The notes below the pieces were generated by a model that saw only the letters and a list, made by a program, of their open reading frames with translations, was not told the origin of the DNA and ran no database searches. The position numbers and the translations under genes are program-made. From contig CAZHLJ010000004.1 in NCBI GenBank assembly GCA_964533215.1, forward strand, positions 186,001 to 250,000: 64,000 bases of DNA. Reading direction: 5' to 3'. The stretch is from Bact-08 sp964533215 (GTDB taxonomy: Bacteria; Bacteroidota; Bacteroidia; Bacteroidales; UBA932). This document shows, in pieces, positions 9,301-16,886 of the stretch (position 1 is the first letter of the stretch; the number at the start of each line of letters is the position of its first letter).

Positions 9301-10479
9301 TCATCTCTTCCTTTCAATGATCATTGTACGGCCATTCTGTCTTATGGTGAACAAATCAGCATTGTTCAATGTCTCTATTATACCGGAGAAGTTTGTATCA
9401 CGTAACAGATTTATTCCCATTCTTATCTCCTCGCATTCCTTGTCTTTGAAAATAAAATCAAAGTCATACCACCGTTGTAATGATTTTATAATGTTTAAAA
9501 GTTTTTCATTCCTGAAAGCGAAAGAACCATCAGTCCATAAAGAGAGCGTCTGGGCATCTACACTCTTGACAGCAATTTCACTGCTTCCCTTTTTACAAAT
9601 AGCCTGCTGATCCGGAGAAATTATTACAGAGCAATCTTCGTTTATAACTTTTAAAGACCCTGATACAAGTGTAGTATAGACCTCATCGTTGTCGTCATAT
9701 GCGTTAAGGTTGAAACTCGTTCCCAGGACTTCAATCGATACATCTTTTGTCTTAACAATAAATGGTCTGCTCTCATCTCTACGCACATCAAAATAAATTT
9801 CACCCGATGCCTCGATTATTCTGTTTTTTCTCGAAAATCTTACAGGAAACCTTAAAGTGCTGCCTGAGTTGAGATGTGCAATTGTGCCATCCGGAAGTGC
9901 AATCTTATAGTCTTTTCCAAAATCCGTTTTAATGGTATTCAATCTATTATCTTTTGCAGACAAGCTGTTATTTCCATTTGTATAATAGATTATATCCTCG
10001 TTTTTGTCAATTTGGATATTACAGTTGTTCTCAACAAATGACGAATCTGATGAGAGATCAATAACCTTACCATCTGCCAGAACCAGACTTGCTCCATTAG
10101 CTCTTAAAGGAATTTCACGATTCTCGTAAAAAAACGATGTGTTGTTCACAATATAGTAAGAGGAGAGACCGACTGTGACAGCCAACAGAGCAATTGCAGC
10201 ATATTTATAGAACTGCCTGAAATCTACACGCCGATGGACATAAGGGACTAATTTGTATTCAATTTTAGCCCAAGCTTCAGACGAATCATACTTATCTATC
10301 CTTTTATAATATCCTGTACGATATTCGTTGTCAGTCAATTTATCCAACAACAACTTATTGTCGACATCTTCATCAAGCCATTTTTCAACAGCCCTTTCAT
10401 CCTTTAGCTTGTTGCTGTTAAGGATTACAGAGGCTATTCTGGCCGAAATTTTAAAAAGTTTTTTATTTTTCATAGACAT
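9301..10479 (-). CDS. FecR-family anti-sigma factor
   Basis: 392 residues. A cytoplasmic N-terminal region (residues 1-90) would hold the sigma factor. One TM helix follows (about 91-110; YKYAAIALLAVTVGLSSYYIV). The periplasmic FecR domain (YKIALPDGTIAHLNSGSTLR, then EASGEIYFDVRRDESRPFIV and VLGTSFNLNAYDD) is followed by a C-terminal DUF4974 domain (LLNIIKSLQRWYDFDFIF) that contacts the transporter STN domain. It is the first gene of the susCD operon. A second in-frame ATG lies two codons in (10473), so the exact start is uncertain. Its probable sigma partner is at 178-708. Confidence 0.93.
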   Translation of the reverse strand: MSMKNKKLFKISARIASVILNSNKLKDERAVEKWLDEDVDNKLLLDKLTDNEYRTGYYKRIDKYDSSEAWAKIEYKLVPYVHRRVDFRQFYKYAAIALLAVTVGLSSYYIVNNTSFFYENREIPLRANGASLVLADGKVIDLSSDSSFVENNCNIQIDKNEDIIYYTNGNNSLSAKDNRLNTIKTDFGKDYKIALPDGTIAHLNSGSTLRFPVRFSRKNRIIEASGEIYFDVRRDESRPFIVKTKDVSIEVLGTSFNLNAYDDNDEVYTTLVSGSLKVINEDCSVIISPDQQAICKKGSSEIAVKSVDAQTLSLWTDGSFAFRNEKLLNIIKSLQRWYDFDFIFKDKECEEIRMGINLLRDTNFSGIIETLNNADLFTIRQNGRTMIIERKR

Positions 10480-10605
10480 CTGGTATTAAAACAATCCTAT
10501 TTTAAATTATGGGTACTCGGGTTTTTAGAAAATTTAATCCAGCTGAAAAGTAGGTCTGTTTTCAGTCAAGTTGTGGGTTTGCCACATTTGCTTTCCAACT
10601 TGATT

Positions 10606-10639
10606 AAAAAAAATCCTCAGCCCTTTTCAGAGCTGAGGA
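10606..10639 (-). terminator. Intrinsic terminator of the trpB-like gene
   Basis: The arms TCCTCAGC (10614-10621) and GCTGAGGA (10632-10639) pair perfectly over a 10-base loop. Read on the minus strand, the stem is followed by eight T residues (complement of the A-run 10606-10613). It lies 24 bases past the stop of the minus-strand TrpB2-like gene and upstream of fecR, separating the two transcripts. Confidence 0.85.
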
Positions 10640-10662
10640 GGGTGCAACAAAGGTAATGTTTG

Positions 10663-11949
10663 CTACAAATATTTGTCGTATGCAGCCAAGTCCAGTAATC
10701 CATGACCCGACAGGTTGAATAGCAGAACGTCCTGACGTCCTGACTCTCGTGCCTTAAGAGCCTCTCTTATTGTTGCAGCAATTGCATGTGTAGATTCCGG
10801 AGCCGGAATGATTCCCTCTGAACGGGCAAATAGGATACCGGCCTCGAAGGTCTCTTTCTGTTCAAAAGCATAGCTATTGATAAAGCCATCCATCTTGAGT
10901 TGGCTGACAATACTTCCACCTCCATGGTAGCGAAGGCCGCCGGCATGAATCTTATCCGGCTGAAAATCGTGACCAAGTGTGTACATTGGAATAAGAGGTG
11001 TCATACCGGCTGTGTCTCCATAGTCGTACTCCATCACCCCCTTGGTAAGTTTAGGACAAGCGGAAGGCTCTGCTGCTATAAACTCAGTCTTGCGCTCCCC
11101 TGCCAAAGTGTGGCGCAAGAAAGGAAAGGAGATGCCGGAGAAGTTTGATCCACCTCCAAAGCAAGCAATCACCTTGTCCGGATAGTCCCCAGTCATAGCC
11201 ATCTGCTTTTCTGCCTCAAGTCCAATTATAGTCTGATGCAGAAGGACATGATTAAGGACACTGCCCAATGTATATCTCGTATTTGGCTGCGTTACGGCTC
11301 TTTCCACCGCTTCCGAGATTGCCATTCCTAACGATCCTCCACAAGTCGGGTCCTCTGCCAGCACCTTACGCCCGTACTCGGTTACATTGGATGGAGAAGC
11401 ATATATTTTACCTCCATATGTATTAATGACAACTTTTCTGTAAGGCTTTTCCTCATAACTGTGCTTAACCATAAACACATCCAGATCCAATCCAAAAAGC
11501 TTGCAGGCAAGACTCATTGCAGAACCCCATTGTCCAGCACCAGTCTCGGTTGTGATTCTGGTAATTCCCTGAAGCCGATTATAATACGCCTGCGGAATTG
11601 CAGAATTCAGTTTATGTGAACCCACCGGGCTAGTACTTTCATTTTTAAAATATATTCTTGCCGGCGTATCCAGCATTTTCTCCAGACCGGTAGCCCTTAC
11701 AAGCGGAGTCGGGCGATAAGACTTGTAAAGATCCAAAACCTCGTCCGGAATGTCATGCCATCGTTTTTCCGAAAGTTCCTGCTCAACCAGTGCCTTTGCA
11801 AACAGCATTTCCATCTCTTCCGGCAATACTGGCTTTCTGGTTTGAGGATTCAACATCGGTTGTGGTTTTGTAGGCATGTCTGCTACAATGTTATACCACT
11901 GCTTTGGCATTTCGCTCTCTGGGAGCAAGATTTTCTTTGTTGTCTTCAT
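10663..11949 (-). CDS. trpB: TrpB2-type tryptophan synthase beta chain-like PLP enzyme
   Basis: 428 residues, a fold-type II PLP enzyme. The Schiff-base lysine is in GSHKLNSA (Lys113), the quinonoid-contacting region is TETGAGQWG, and the phosphate cup is GGGSNFSG (about 265-272). The extended N-terminus and overall sequence match the TrpB2 class (TrpB-like, TIGR01415), which condenses indole with serine and generally works without tightly bound TrpA. No trpA or other trp gene lies in the window, so indole salvage is a reasonable role. The upstream leader carries three Trp codons and a terminator, direct evidence that expression is geared to tryptophan supply. The substrate assignment is family knowledge supported by this regulation. 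Confidence 0.92.
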   Translation of the reverse strand: MKTTKKILLPESEMPKQWYNIVADMPTKPQPMLNPQTRKPVLPEEMEMLFAKALVEQELSEKRWHDIPDEVLDLYKSYRPTPLVRATGLEKMLDTPARIYFKNESTSPVGSHKLNSAIPQAYYNRLQGITRITTETGAGQWGSAMSLACKLFGLDLDVFMVKHSYEEKPYRKVVINTYGGKIYASPSNVTEYGRKVLAEDPTCGGSLGMAISEAVERAVTQPNTRYTLGSVLNHVLLHQTIIGLEAEKQMAMTGDYPDKVIACFGGGSNFSGISFPFLRHTLAGERKTEFIAAEPSACPKLTKGVMEYDYGDTAGMTPLIPMYTLGHDFQPDKIHAGGLRYHGGGSIVSQLKMDGFINSYAFEQKETFEAGILFARSEGIIPAPESTHAIAATIREALKARESGRQDVLLFNLSGHGLLDLAAYDKYL

Positions 11950-11988
11950 CTTCTGACAAGCGTTGTTAATTATTTGAATTAGTTGAAA

Positions 11989-12019
11989 TAAAAAAGGCCC
12001 GATGCGTGAGCATCGGACC
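11989..12019 (-). terminator. Attenuator terminator in the trpB leader
   Basis: The arms 11996-12005 (GGCCCGATGC) and 12010-12019 (GCATCGGACC) pair over ten positions (one G-U in the RNA) around a 4-base loop. On the minus strand the stem is followed by TTTTTATTT. It lies 36 bases after the leader peptide stop and 40 bases before trpB. Part of its 5' arm and loop (12006-12012) can pair instead with 12072-12078 within the leader, the expected antiterminator. Confidence 0.85.
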
Positions 12020-12054
12020 TCGTATATTAAAAAAATATAATAAATATCTCTCTT

Positions 12055-12132
12055 CTATACACAAACAGTAGTGCTCACAAATCTATAAGATCTGTGCCAC
12101 CACCACATTTGAGTTAAAGAGCCATTAATCAT
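12055..12132 (-). CDS. trpL: Tryptophan leader peptide with three consecutive Trp codons
   Basis: A 25-codon reading frame from ATG (12132-12130) to TAG (12057-12055). Codons 9-17 read MWWWHRSYR; the three TGG codons occupy 12105-12097. An inner ATG directly before them (12108) would also serve. Immediately after the Trp codons, CACAGATC (12096-12089) can pair with GATTTGTG (12083-12076) as the 1:2 hairpin. The second arm overlaps GTGAGCA (12078-12072), which can pair with TGCTCAC (12012-12006) at the terminator. A stalled ribosome would mask arm 1, free arm 2 and prevent the terminator, as in classical trp attenuation. No Shine-Dalgarno is visible, which is usual in this phylum. Confidence 0.85.
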   Translation of the reverse strand: MINGSLTQMWWWHRSYRFVSTTVCV

Positions 12133-12170
12133 TATTATATTTTATTATCTCTATGTTTTGTTTCAGGGTG

Positions 12171-12178
12171 CAAATGTA
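12171..12178 (-). promoter_or_regulatory. TAnnTTTG -7 promoter box of the trp leader transcript
   Basis: TACATTTG on the minus strand matches the -7 consensus exactly. A T-run stands near the -33 position about 19 bases upstream but is not a clean TTTG. Transcription would begin about 30 bases before the leader peptide ATG, a sensible geometry for an attenuator. Confidence 0.6.
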
Positions 12179-12275
12179 TAAAATTATTTTATCAACGAAA
12201 AAATTATTGATGATGCAGTCTTTTACCCCAAAAAAGCATCTATTATAAAACAGAATAATTTAAATCCAGAAAAAG

Positions 12276-13088
12276 ATGAAATCCAACAGTTTTAAAATTA
12301 CAATTTGTGCACTTGCCTCAATATTCCTTCTCTCTTCCTGCCTTGGAGATCAGAGTGAATCGATTGAAAGCGGTAAAGATCTTGCCTATATCACTACATT
12401 CAACAATACTAAATGCGCCGCTACCAATTGCGGATACATCACATCTACAGAGATTCAGGCTATGGCATTGGGTGAGTGTTACCTGGTTGGTTATTCAATC
12501 TCCACACCGGCAGTTAATGGGATATATACCCCAGACAGGGTTATCAACGTTTCTGTAACACCTCTTCCACAATCTCCTTTAAGAGAAGGTACTCCGCTAA
12601 GTGAGCAAGAGAATAATTTTGCAGTGGACAATCTTACTATTCCATTCTTTTACCCCACAAGGTATATGGGAGACAGGTGGATTTTCAAATATGCCGCAAC
12701 TCTAAATTCAAATGAAAAACTTATCCCACGTTATTATTATGATGCAAATAATCAAGTTGATAAAAATGGTGATAATATAAAGAACAAGAACATGGTTGTG
12801 ATTGATGTCTACTTCGAAAAGGTTATAACAACCAACCAGCCAACCTCCGGCATGAATGAATATCTTACTATAGCAAATCTCGAGAGTCTGAGAAATTTAT
12901 ATATGCCTGACTTCTCACAAGGAACATCAACATCAACCGGCAAAAATGTTGATGTGCAGATACTATTCAGATACCATATGAACAAAGGGGCCGGCGTGCC
13001 TTCTGAGATATCCTACGTTGGTAACTGGGAAACATACAGTCGGGTATATATGACATTCGGAATAAGTTATAATAGAACAGACATTTAG
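12276..13088 (+). CDS. Uncharacterised lipoprotein
   Basis: 270 residues with lipobox LLSSC (Cys22), so it is exported and lipid-anchored. The body is rich in beta-forming residues, with no motif I can name. It has two cysteines in KCAATNCGY and a C-terminal stretch VYMTFGISYNR. The following lipoprotein gene, sigma factor and anti-sigma/OMP gene run in the same direction with short gaps (27 and 61 bases, then an overlap), so it may be part of one envelope-response unit. I considered NigD-like proteins because they accompany this kind of sigma system in Bacteroides, but the sequence does not clearly fit. The 187-base gap to the trp leader holds only divergent upstream sequence. Confidence 0.8.
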   Translation: MKSNSFKITICALASIFLLSSCLGDQSESIESGKDLAYITTFNNTKCAATNCGYITSTEIQAMALGECYLVGYSISTPAVNGIYTPDRVINVSVTPLPQSPLREGTPLSEQENNFAVDNLTIPFFYPTRYMGDRWIFKYAATLNSNEKLIPRYYYDANNQVDKNGDNIKNKNMVVIDVYFEKVITTNQPTSGMNEYLTIANLESLRNLYMPDFSQGTSTSTGKNVDVQILFRYHMNKGAGVPSEISYVGNWETYSRVYMTFGISYNRTDI

Positions 13089-13115
13089 ACAATTGCTCTG
13101 ATTTTTCAATTTATT

Positions 13116-13574
13116 ATGAAACCTGATTCTATTACAAAACCGACAACACGATATTCATCTGCAAGACTGGTTTTATTATTCGCGATTTTAGGAATTTCAA
13201 TAATGCCACTCTCAACAAGTTGTAAAAAAGAGAATTCTAACAATACTGGTTATACCAAATTGGCTGGTACAACATGGTTACATGAAACAGATGATGTATT
13301 TCAGATTCTACAGTTTATTGACCAATCAACAGTTACCATTCAAAGCGGAAGAAAAGACGGCACATATTCTATGAATTTGACCACCTACTCATGGCATTAT
13401 GCATCAGATATTGATGACAGATGGGGTCTTTTTCATATGTATTATAAAACTTTTGATAATGAACAAGGTAAACTCATCTATTCAGGAACAGTGGAGAAAG
13501 GTCTAGTTTTACTGAAAAATAGTAGCGATAACACACAAGAAGATTTACGGTTCACGCAGATAAAGAAAAAATAG
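13116..13574 (+). CDS. Small uncharacterised lipoprotein, possibly lipocalin-like
   Basis: 152 residues. The signal sequence is preceded by about 15 polar residues and ends in lipobox PLSTSC (Cys36). The mature part begins KKENSNNT and continues with LAGTTWLHETDDVFQILQF and alternating short strands typical of the small lipocalin-like lipoproteins of Bacteroidota. The fold suggestion is inferred from pattern, not motif. It lies 27 bases after another lipoprotein gene and 61 bases before the second ECF sigma gene. Confidence 0.75.
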   Translation: MKPDSITKPTTRYSSARLVLLFAILGISIMPLSTSCKKENSNNTGYTKLAGTTWLHETDDVFQILQFIDQSTVTIQSGRKDGTYSMNLTTYSWHYASDIDDRWGLFHMYYKTFDNEQGKLIYSGTVEKGLVLLKNSSDNTQEDLRFTQIKKK

Positions 13575-13584
13575 ACTACCATAA

Positions 13585-13611
13585 AAATTCGGACAAAATT
13601 CGTAAATTCGG
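13585..13611 (+). repeat. Three AAATTCG direct repeats upstream of the second sigma gene
   Basis: AAATTCGG (13585-13592), AAATTCGT (13596-13603) and AAATTCGG (13604-13611) stand in the 61-base gap before the sigma gene. Spacing is 11 and 8 bases. They could be a binding site or chance similarity in AT-rich DNA; no TAnnTTTG box is present in this gap. Confidence 0.35.
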
Positions 13612-13635
13612 AAAAAACAAAAGAAGGGACGGTTA

Positions 13636-14190
13636 ATGAATGATCTGGAATTAATCGCCGGATGTAAAAGGAGAGATCGAAAGGCTCAACGGGAATTATA
13701 TACGGCATACGCACCTGGAATGATGAGTGTCTGCCGTAGGTATGTGAACGATCCTGCGACTGCGCAGGATCTTTTGCAGGATGGATTTGTAAAGGTTTTT
13801 ACAAAAATAGATACATATTCAGGAGAAGGATCATTTGCCGGTTGGATAAGAAGGATATTTGTCACCACTTCACTGGAATATCTGCGTAACAATGGTTTTT
13901 TGAAATCAAGTGTACCTATAGAAGAGTCCGGCCCGGTCGAAGATGATGTCAATATTTCAATAATGAGCCAACTGACCGCCAAAGAGCTCTTGGCCTGCAT
14001 TGCAAGTTTGCCTGCAGGTTACAGGACTGTTTTTAACCTTTATGCAATTGAAGGATATTCTCATAATGAAATTGCCGGAATGCTTAATATAAAGGAGAGC
14101 TCTTCTCAGTCGCAGCTGGTAAGAGCGCGCAGAATCCTGCAAAAAAACGTACAATTAATAATTGGACAAGATTATGCGAGACAAAGATAA
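13636..14190 (+). CDS. RNA polymerase ECF-type sigma-70 factor
   Basis: 184 residues. Region 2 covers about residues 10-80 (YTAYAPGMMSVCRRYV, DLLQDGFVKVF) and region 4 about 115-170 (ACIASLPAGYRTVFNLY, then HNEIAGMLNIKESSSQSQLVRARRIL). It would direct transcription of an envelope-stress regulon. The next gene overlaps its 3' end by 17 bases and encodes a single-TM protein with an outer-membrane barrel, so the two are probably a translationally coupled sigma/anti-sigma pair, like the Das/Dma pairs described in Bacteroides thetaiotaomicron. The sigma family is certain; the pairing is inference from overlap and architecture. Confidence 0.93.
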   Translation: MNDLELIAGCKRRDRKAQRELYTAYAPGMMSVCRRYVNDPATAQDLLQDGFVKVFTKIDTYSGEGSFAGWIRRIFVTTSLEYLRNNGFLKSSVPIEESGPVEDDVNISIMSQLTAKELLACIASLPAGYRTVFNLYAIEGYSHNEIAGMLNIKESSSQSQLVRARRILQKNVQLIIGQDYARQR

Positions 14191-15307
14191 TTTCTATGAC
14201 TATTTCAGAGATGCTCTCAAAGATCATCAGGCTGACGTAGATGAAAAGTGCTGGGAAAACATCAGCGCACGCATAGAACCAAAAAGGAGAAGGCTCTTAT
14301 GGCCACTGCTAAGTACGGCTGCAGCGGCAGCTATTGTTGTATTTATACTTCTGCCCTATGCGGCCAAGAATTCTCACAAAACACAGCAATCTGTTACAAG
14401 CCAAAAGATTGCCGTAGAAAATCCAAAGTCTGATAAAAAACGTGTTACTGCGTATAATATTACAGACACAAAAAATAAGGAGGTTATCTCCATGAAATCA
14501 ACCATTCCGGAAGAGCCTGCAATATCATCTGAGGAGAAGACAATCTCAGAAGACAATGCCATGCCTAAAGAAAAGGCACAGCCAGGAGCCAATAAACCTG
14601 CTGACAAACCGTCAAAAACAGAGTATACCGGATCAGATAAAACATACGATTTTACAGATGATAATCAGACAACGAGAGAAAGCAGATGGACCATATCCGC
14701 TTCATTGGGAGCTTTGGGTAAGACAACAGGCTCTACTCCTAACAATTATAGTGCAGTAAGGACATTGCAACCCCTCCAGAGCTTTGAGATTGCAACAAGT
14801 ACAATTTCAGACGCAGAGTATGCAGCACCCTTCTCATTAGGAGTGTTGTTGAGAAAAGAGTTTAGCAAGACTTTCAGCGTGGAAACCGGCTTTGTATATA
14901 GCTATCTATCCACCACTTACAGAAATGGTGGCAACCAGCAGTATAAAGCAAAGTTAAAATTGCATTACATTGGTGTCCCTGTGAATCTTGTCGCTACTCT
15001 TTGGAATGTTACCAATGACTGTAAGCTTTATGCCAGTTCAGGCATGATGATTGAAAAAGGGGTCAAGTCGGATTTTTCACAATATCTGTCCGAAACAAAA
15101 CAGTCCATAACATCCAGTCAAAGTATAAAGGGAGTCCAGTGGTCTGTGAATGCATCAATGGGACTATCATACAGGATATTCCGAAACTGGAACATTTATC
15201 TTGAACCTCATGTATCCTATTACTTTGATAACAACCAGCCAATAAGCATCCGTACTCAAAAGCACACAATAGTCGGCGTCAACTCCGGATTCAGATTGGA
15301 ATTATAA
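14174..15307 (+). CDS. Candidate dual-membrane anti-sigma factor with C-terminal outer-membrane beta-barrel
   Basis: 377 residues from ATG 14174; a TTG four codons earlier is possible but less likely. Four parts are visible. (1) A charged cytoplasmic N-terminus of about 40 residues (DYFRDALKDHQADVDEKCWE). (2) One TM helix, about 40-62, after KRRR (LLSTAAAAAIVVFILLPYAA). (3) A Lys/Glu/Ser/Pro-rich linker of about 100 residues without predicted structure. (4) A beta-barrel from about residue 170, in the OMP_b-brl style, ending in the aromatic/hydrophobic SGFRLEL. A protein anchored in both membranes that starts inside its sigma gene matches the Dma class of anti-sigma factors. Anti-sigma activity itself is inferred; annotation by similarity alone would give only 'outer membrane beta-barrel protein'. 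Confidence 0.8.
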   Translation: MRDKDNFYDYFRDALKDHQADVDEKCWENISARIEPKRRRLLWPLLSTAAAAAIVVFILLPYAAKNSHKTQQSVTSQKIAVENPKSDKKRVTAYNITDTKNKEVISMKSTIPEEPAISSEEKTISEDNAMPKEKAQPGANKPADKPSKTEYTGSDKTYDFTDDNQTTRESRWTISASLGALGKTTGSTPNNYSAVRTLQPLQSFEIATSTISDAEYAAPFSLGVLLRKEFSKTFSVETGFVYSYLSTTYRNGGNQQYKAKLKLHYIGVPVNLVATLWNVTNDCKLYASSGMMIEKGVKSDFSQYLSETKQSITSSQSIKGVQWSVNASMGLSYRIFRNWNIYLEPHVSYYFDNNQPISIRTQKHTIVGVNSGFRLEL

Positions 15308-15324
15308 ACAAGTTTTTATCTTTG
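15295..15324 (+). promoter_or_regulatory. Promoter of lipA (ATTG, 18 bases, TATCTTTG)
   Basis: The -7 box TATCTTTG (15317-15324) is a perfect TAnnTTTG. An ATTG at 15295-15298 serves as an approximate -33 element. It overlaps the tail of the preceding gene. A TTG within the box cannot be the lipA start, so the ATGs at 15352/15355 are preferred. Confidence 0.6.
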
Positions 15325-15351
15325 CGGCTCTTAAATATCCTTTATCAAGAA

Positions 15352-16212
15352 ATGATGATAAGACCCGACAAAAAACCTGATTGGTTAAGAATAAAACTAG
15401 GCACTTCCGGAGGGTATTCGGTAGTGGAGAAAATAGTAAAGGATCATTCTCTGAATACAATTTGCAGTAGTGGCATGTGCCCAAACAAGACCGAATGTTG
15501 GAGCAGGGGAACAGCCACATTTATGATTCTTGGGGATATCTGTACCCGCTCATGTAAATTCTGTGCAACAAACACCGGAAAGCCATTATTGCCAAATGCA
15601 ACCGAGCCCGCCGAGTTGGCAGAATCGGTTTTTCTGATGAAGTTAAACCATTGTGTAATAACCTCAGTAACCAGAGACGACTTACCAGATGGCGGAGCAT
15701 CTCATTGGGCAAGCGTTATAAACGAATGTAGAAAAAGAAATCCTAAAACTACAATTGAGGTGCTTATCCCTGATTTTGATGCCAAACACAAGCTGATTGA
15801 CATTATTCTTGAAGCCAAGCCAGACATAATAGCTCATAATATTGAGACAGTAAGACGACTTACACCCTCTGTAAGATCTAAGGCAAAGTACGATGTTTCT
15901 TTGGAAACACTTAACTATATCTCACAAAAGGGTGTTATTTCAAAGAGTGGCATTATGCTTGGACTAGGAGAGTCAGAAGAGGAGATTCTAATCACATTAA
16001 GAGACCTGCGTGAGAATGGATGCAGAGTTGTTACTATTGGACAATATCTCCGTCCGACACTTAGACATTTACCCGTTGAAGAATATGTCTCTCCTGAAAA
16101 ATTTGCCCGTTACAAGGAGTTTGCCCTTAAAACAGGCTTTGACCATGTAGAAAGCGGTCCATTTGTCAGATCGTCATACATGGCAGAAAAAGCAATAAGT
16201 ATTTGTAAATAA
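15352..16212 (+). CDS. lipA: Lipoyl synthase (radical SAM)
   Basis: 286 residues from the ATG at 15352 (15355 equally possible). LipA inserts two sulfurs into protein-bound octanoyl groups to make lipoyl cofactors. The auxiliary 4Fe-4S cluster is bound by CSSGMCPNKTEC (Cys38, 43, 49) with the family's Ser ligand in VRSSYMAE near the C-terminus. The radical-SAM cluster is bound by CTRSCKFC (Cys64, 68, 71). Length and motifs are complete. lipB follows after 11 bases, so both steps of de novo lipoylation are in one operon. Clients would include the glycine cleavage H protein that works with GcvP (37424-40252) and 2-oxoacid dehydrogenases. Confidence 0.97.
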   Translation: MMIRPDKKPDWLRIKLGTSGGYSVVEKIVKDHSLNTICSSGMCPNKTECWSRGTATFMILGDICTRSCKFCATNTGKPLLPNATEPAELAESVFLMKLNHCVITSVTRDDLPDGGASHWASVINECRKRNPKTTIEVLIPDFDAKHKLIDIILEAKPDIIAHNIETVRRLTPSVRSKAKYDVSLETLNYISQKGVISKSGIMLGLGESEEEILITLRDLRENGCRVVTIGQYLRPTLRHLPVEEYVSPEKFARYKEFALKTGFDHVESGPFVRSSYMAEKAISICK

Positions 16213-16223
16213 TTAATTGTTAT

Positions 16224-16886
16224 ATGCCCGACTTCATTATTAAAGACCTTGGTCTAATCGATTACAAGGAGGCCTGGGATTTTCAGAAAGAGCTTTTCAA
16301 CAAACTGATAGAAGCTAAGTCAACAGGAGAAACGAAAGAGATGTATCTGCTGCTGCTTGAGCATCCTCATGTTTATACAATGGGTTTGCATGGAAATGTT
16401 GACAACCTGCTATTCAACGAAGATTTTCTAAACCGTATAGGTGCAAAGTATTACAGAATCGAGCGTGGTGGTGATGTCACATACCACGGCTATGGACAAC
16501 TCGTAGGATATCCGATTTTTGATCTTGAAGAACTCGGGATTGGAATAAAAAAATATATCTGGCTTCTGGAAGAGGCTATAATTATGACAATTGCTGAGTA
16601 TGGAATTACCGGTGAACGCCTTGAAGGAAGTGTTGGAGTATGGATTGAAAGTCAGACATCAAATGCCCGTAAAATTGCCGCCATTGGGGTTAAAGCTTCA
16701 CGATATGTAACAATGCACGGTTTTGCCCTGAACGTTACTACCAACCTCGATTATTTCAACTTCATCAATCCATGTGGCTTTATAGACAAAGGGGTAACTT
16801 CAATCGAAAAGGAGACTGGAAAAAAACCTTCCCTTAAGGAGGTTGGAGAAAAGTTCGCCAATAATCTCAGATCAGCGATGCTTTAA
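16224..16886 (+). CDS. lipB: Lipoyl(octanoyl) transferase
   Basis: 220 residues. LipB moves octanoyl from acyl carrier protein to lipoyl-domain proteins, the substrate for LipA. The conserved block reads ERGGDVTYHGYGQLVGYPIFDLE. The catalytic Lys is in ARKIAAIGVKAS and the catalytic Cys in FINPCGF. One oddity: the usual HGPGQ is HGYGQ here (TAT for a Pro codon). All catalytic residues remain, so activity is expected. The 3' end overlaps the convergent prmC gene by 20 bases. Confidence 0.95.
   Translation: MPDFIIKDLGLIDYKEAWDFQKELFNKLIEAKSTGETKEMYLLLLEHPHVYTMGLHGNVDNLLFNEDFLNRIGAKYYRIERGGDVTYHGYGQLVGYPIFDLEELGIGIKKYIWLLEEAIIMTIAEYGITGERLEGSVGVWIESQTSNARKIAAIGVKASRYVTMHGFALNVTTNLDYFNFINPCGFIDKGVTSIEKETGKKPSLKEVGEKFANNLRSAML

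Noticed and set aside
10480..10605. Search for an ECF-sigma promoter upstream of fecR
   Set aside because: No -35/-10 pair could be identified with confidence from a single sequence; only the trpB terminator is supported in this gap.
12276..13088. Possible NigD-like lipoprotein because of its neighbouring sigma/anti-sigma pair
   Set aside because: The NigD sequence pattern could not be recognised; kept as an uncharacterised lipoprotein.
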